A DNA stretch of 64,000 nucleotides from Sphingobium sp. BYY-5 (lineage in GTDB: Bacteria > Pseudomonadota > Alphaproteobacteria > Sphingomonadales > Sphingomonadaceae). The notes below the pieces were generated by a model. That model did not search any database. It was not told where the DNA came from and worked only from the letters and a program-made list of their open reading frames with translations. The stretch spans positions 682,001 through 746,000 of the forward strand of contig NZ_JALEBH010000002.1 of NCBI RefSeq assembly GCF_022758885.1, given 5' to 3'. Position 1 is the stretch's first letter. Each line of letters opens with the position of its first letter. The position numbers and the translations under genes are program-made. This document shows, one piece after another, positions 61,991 through 64,000 of the stretch.

Positions 61991-63085
61991 TCACACGGAA
62001 AGATGCTGATTGAAGAAGCTGATCAGCCTGTCGAACGGGATCACGTCTATCTTGTCGTAAAGATCGGTATGGTTGGCGCCGGGGACGATCACGAATTCCT
62101 TCGGTTCGGCTGCTGCCGCGAAGGCGGTTTCGCTGAAGTAACGCGAATGGGCCTTTTCGCCATGGATGAACAGGACCGGCCGCGGCGAGATTTCCGCTAT
62201 GTAGGTCAGGATCGGCATGTTCATAAACGACAGCGGCGTGGTCAGGCTCCAGGATGCGTTCGAATTGACTGCTCGCGGGTGGAAGCCTCGAGGCGTTTTA
62301 TAATAGTCAGCATATTCCACCATGAACTGCGGTTCGCCGCCCTTAAGTTCGAGGGAGACCGGACCATAGGCAGGATAGCCATTCTCTGCATCCGCCCAAC
62401 GCTGTTGACCCAGTTGCTCCAGCGTCTGTGCGCGCTGCTGCAGGGTCACCGCGTCGTTATAGCCCTTCGACATCACGCGGGTCATGTCATACATGGTGCT
62501 GGCAACTACGGCCTTGATCCGCTTGTCTGATGCGACCGCGTTCAATGCCATACCACCCCAGCCGCAAATGCCGATTACGCCGATCCGTTCGCGGTCGACT
62601 TCGGGTCGCAGGCCAATGAAGTCCACCGCTGCGCTGAAATCCTCTGTATTGATGTCCGGCGAGGCGACATTGCGCGGTTCGCCACCGCTTTCGCCGGTGT
62701 AGGAAGGATCAAAAGCCAGCGCGACGAAGCCGCGCTCCGCCATGCTTTGGGCATAGATACCCGATGACTGTTCCTTGACCGCACCGAACGGTCCGCCGAC
62801 GGCCAATGCCGACAGGCGCTGGTCGGCACGGTCCTTCGGCAGATAGAGATCGCCCGACAGGGTGATGCCATAGCGATTTTTGAACGTGACCTTCTCATGA
62901 TCGACCTTCTGGCTGCGCGGGAAGACCTTATCCCATTCGTTTGACATAGTCTGAGCCTCTGCTGTGGGGACGTTGAACATTGAAGCTGCGCCGAAGGCGG
63001 CGAGGCTTGCGCCGGTCAGCTTCAGAAGTGCGCGCCGCTGGATGTCATAGGCTGACGGTTTCGTGTTAGAGCGGTGCATAGACAT
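61991..63085 (-). CDS. Tat-exported alpha/beta hydrolase with Cys nucleophile position
   Basis: I start at 63085 (MSMHRSN), where AGGAG lies 7 bp upstream; this leaves 364 residues. A twin-arginine signal is visible (QRRALLKLTGASLAAFGAAS). The fold reads like a dienelactone-hydrolase/X-Pro-dipeptidase-type alpha/beta hydrolase (LSGDLYLPKDRAD, VALAFDPSYTGESGGEPR). The elbow is GICGWGGMA, so Cys sits where Ser is usual, as in dienelactone hydrolase; the late His is in VPGANHTDLYDK. The MFS gene lies directly upstream on the same strand. Substrate unknown. Confidence 0.85.
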   Translation of the reverse strand: MSMHRSNTKPSAYDIQRRALLKLTGASLAAFGAASMFNVPTAEAQTMSNEWDKVFPRSQKVDHEKVTFKNRYGITLSGDLYLPKDRADQRLSALAVGGPFGAVKEQSSGIYAQSMAERGFVALAFDPSYTGESGGEPRNVASPDINTEDFSAAVDFIGLRPEVDRERIGVIGICGWGGMALNAVASDKRIKAVVASTMYDMTRVMSKGYNDAVTLQQRAQTLEQLGQQRWADAENGYPAYGPVSLELKGGEPQFMVEYADYYKTPRGFHPRAVNSNASWSLTTPLSFMNMPILTYIAEISPRPVLFIHGEKAHSRYFSETAFAAAAEPKEFVIVPGANHTDLYDKIDVIPFDRLISFFNQHLSV

Positions 63086-63149
63086 TGGTGATCTCCTGTG
63101 CGTTTGCGTTGGGATCGACCCGATCCGCAAAAATGGGTGAGTTTCCCGG

Positions 63150-64000
63150 TCATTCGGGCTTCAGCAGATGCCGACCACTGCCGATGAGCGCGATTGCAAA
63201 ACCGGCCAGAACCACGCTGCCGATGAAGGTCGCGATGACCGTCAGACCGTCCAGAAGCAGCCCGCCGACGACCGCGCCCAGCAGGATCGAGACCTGGATC
63301 GCCGCAACCATCAGGCTGCCTGCGGCCTCAGGCGCGTCGGCGGCATTCTGTGACATCCATGTCATCCAGATGACCGACATGGCGGTATTCATCATACCCC
63401 AGAGGGCGAGAAACAAGCCTGCCGCCACCACGGAGCCTCCCAGGAGCAGCAGGCCTAACGTACAGCCGCCCATGAGCAGCGCCGGCAGTCGCAACAGAGG
63501 CGCGACGTTACCGCGGAGGAAGCGGCCAGACGCCCAGGTGCCAGCGAAGCCAGCACAGCCTAATATAAGCAGCAGGATCGAGAGCATCGTCACGTCCACA
63601 TCCGTCACCTGCTCCAGAAATGGGCGCAGATAGGTGAACATGGTGAAGGCCGACCCCCATGACAGCATTGCCGCGATCAGGCCGCGCAGGAAATAGGGAC
63701 GCTTCAGCAGACCAAGCATGGTCCGGAAGTCCTGGCGCTGACGTGCGGGCAGCGAGGGAAGAGCGATCATATGCCAGACGAGATTGCCGGCGACGATGGG
63801 TGTCAGCGCCCAGAACACTGCGCGCCAGCCGAACATGCCGCCCAGGTAGCTGCCGATCGGCGCAGCGAAGGCGGCCGCGATAGCCTGCCCACCGTACATC
63901 AGAGCGAGCGCACGCGGAACGTCGCGTTCGGGAACCAGTCGCATGATGACGGCGGTGGCCAGCGCCCAGAAGCCGCCGATGCAAATGCCGAGCAGAGCGC
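63150..64000 (-). CDS. MFS transporter, DHA1/AraJ-like (runs off the window)
   Basis: The frame is open from the window end to a stop at 63150 and covers the last eight or so helices of a major-facilitator protein. Motifs include RALALMYGGQAIAAAFAAPI, GSYLGGMFGWRAVFWALTPI and GWRxxFW after helix 5, typical of the DHA1 drug/sugar efflux group. The N-terminus is beyond 64000; an internal ATG at 63944 is not the start. It lies 64 bp upstream of the Tat-exported hydrolase gene, likely in one transcript. Confidence 0.88.
   Translation of the reverse strand, partial: ALLGICIGGFWALATAVIMRLVPERDVPRALALMYGGQAIAAAFAAPIGSYLGGMFGWRAVFWALTPIVAGNLVWHMIALPSLPARQRQDFRTMLGLLKRPYFLRGLIAAMLSWGSAFTMFTYLRPFLEQVTDVDVTMLSILLLILGCAGFAGTWASGRFLRGNVAPLLRLPALLMGGCTLGLLLLGGSVVAAGLFLALWGMMNTAMSVIWMTWMSQNAADAPEAAGSLMVAAIQVSILLGAVVGGLLLDGLTVIATFIGSVVLAGFAIALIGSGRHLLKPE

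Overview
The window looks like chromosomal or megaplasmid DNA of a sphingomonad (order Sphingomonadales; a Sphingobium, Novosphingobium or Sphingomonas relative). I infer this from the GC-rich coding sequence, two large TonB-dependent receptors, many short-chain dehydrogenases (SDRs), VOC and NTF2-like enzymes with LysR/TetR/HxlR regulators, and a NodT-type efflux lipoprotein. No rRNA, tRNA or CRISPR was seen. It is a mosaic: metabolic cassettes separated by complete, broken and nested insertion sequences and by gene fragments that often abut each other directly.

Layout. 0-4.6 kb: a decayed IS3 element inserted in a truncated copy of an IS50-like IS4-family element; a second, intact copy lies downstream, and the two direct copies bracket an MNT/HEPN toxin-antitoxin pair. 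4.7-11.2 kb: an RND tripartite efflux system (outer-membrane lipoprotein divergent from TetR, adaptor and pump) with two related operator-like dyads. 11.2-17.4 kb: an HxlR regulator, a dead tyrosine integrase, a TetR-TauD-SDR-NTF2 catabolic cassette, then remnants of IS110, a CysQ-like phosphatase and an MFS transporter. 17.9-23.1 kb: an apparent operon of an autotransporter with a long Thr-Pro repeat and a fused alpha/beta-hydrolase/JmjC protein. 23.7-28.6 kb: a large serine recombinase with small coupled ORFs and an AT-rich hybrid histidine kinase facing a LuxR-type response regulator. 28.8-32.3 kb: an IS630 element and an IS91-type transposase with a tyrosine recombinase.

32.4-39.9 kb is a phosphonate cassette: LysR divergent from a TIGR03364-type flavoenzyme, phosphonoacetaldehyde hydrolase, an N-truncated MFS carrier and a TonB receptor. 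40-43.4 kb holds scrambled fragments, a VOC protein and an ECF sigma/NrsF pair with membrane proteins. 43.5-52 kb contains two LysR-linked clusters rich in SDRs; the second is a tightly spaced operon (GlcG-like, SDR, NTF2, VOC, two SDRs, ABM monooxygenase) closed by a strong terminator. A 26-bp motif near its LysR gene recurs before a nearby broken SDR. 52-57 kb: an ABC-F fragment, then periplasmic trehalase convergent with a TonB receptor. 57.3-64 kb: an IS5 remnant fused to an ATPase fragment, a CDP-alcohol phosphatidyltransferase, an HxlR-DoxX-SDR-MAPEG group, a Tat-exported hydrolase and an MFS transporter running off the end.

The most novel candidate is the autotransporter/JmjC-hydrolase pair at 17.9-23.1 kb, where a putative Fe(II)/2-oxoglutarate hydroxylase is encoded immediately after a surface protein with about 42 Thr-Pro dipeptides.
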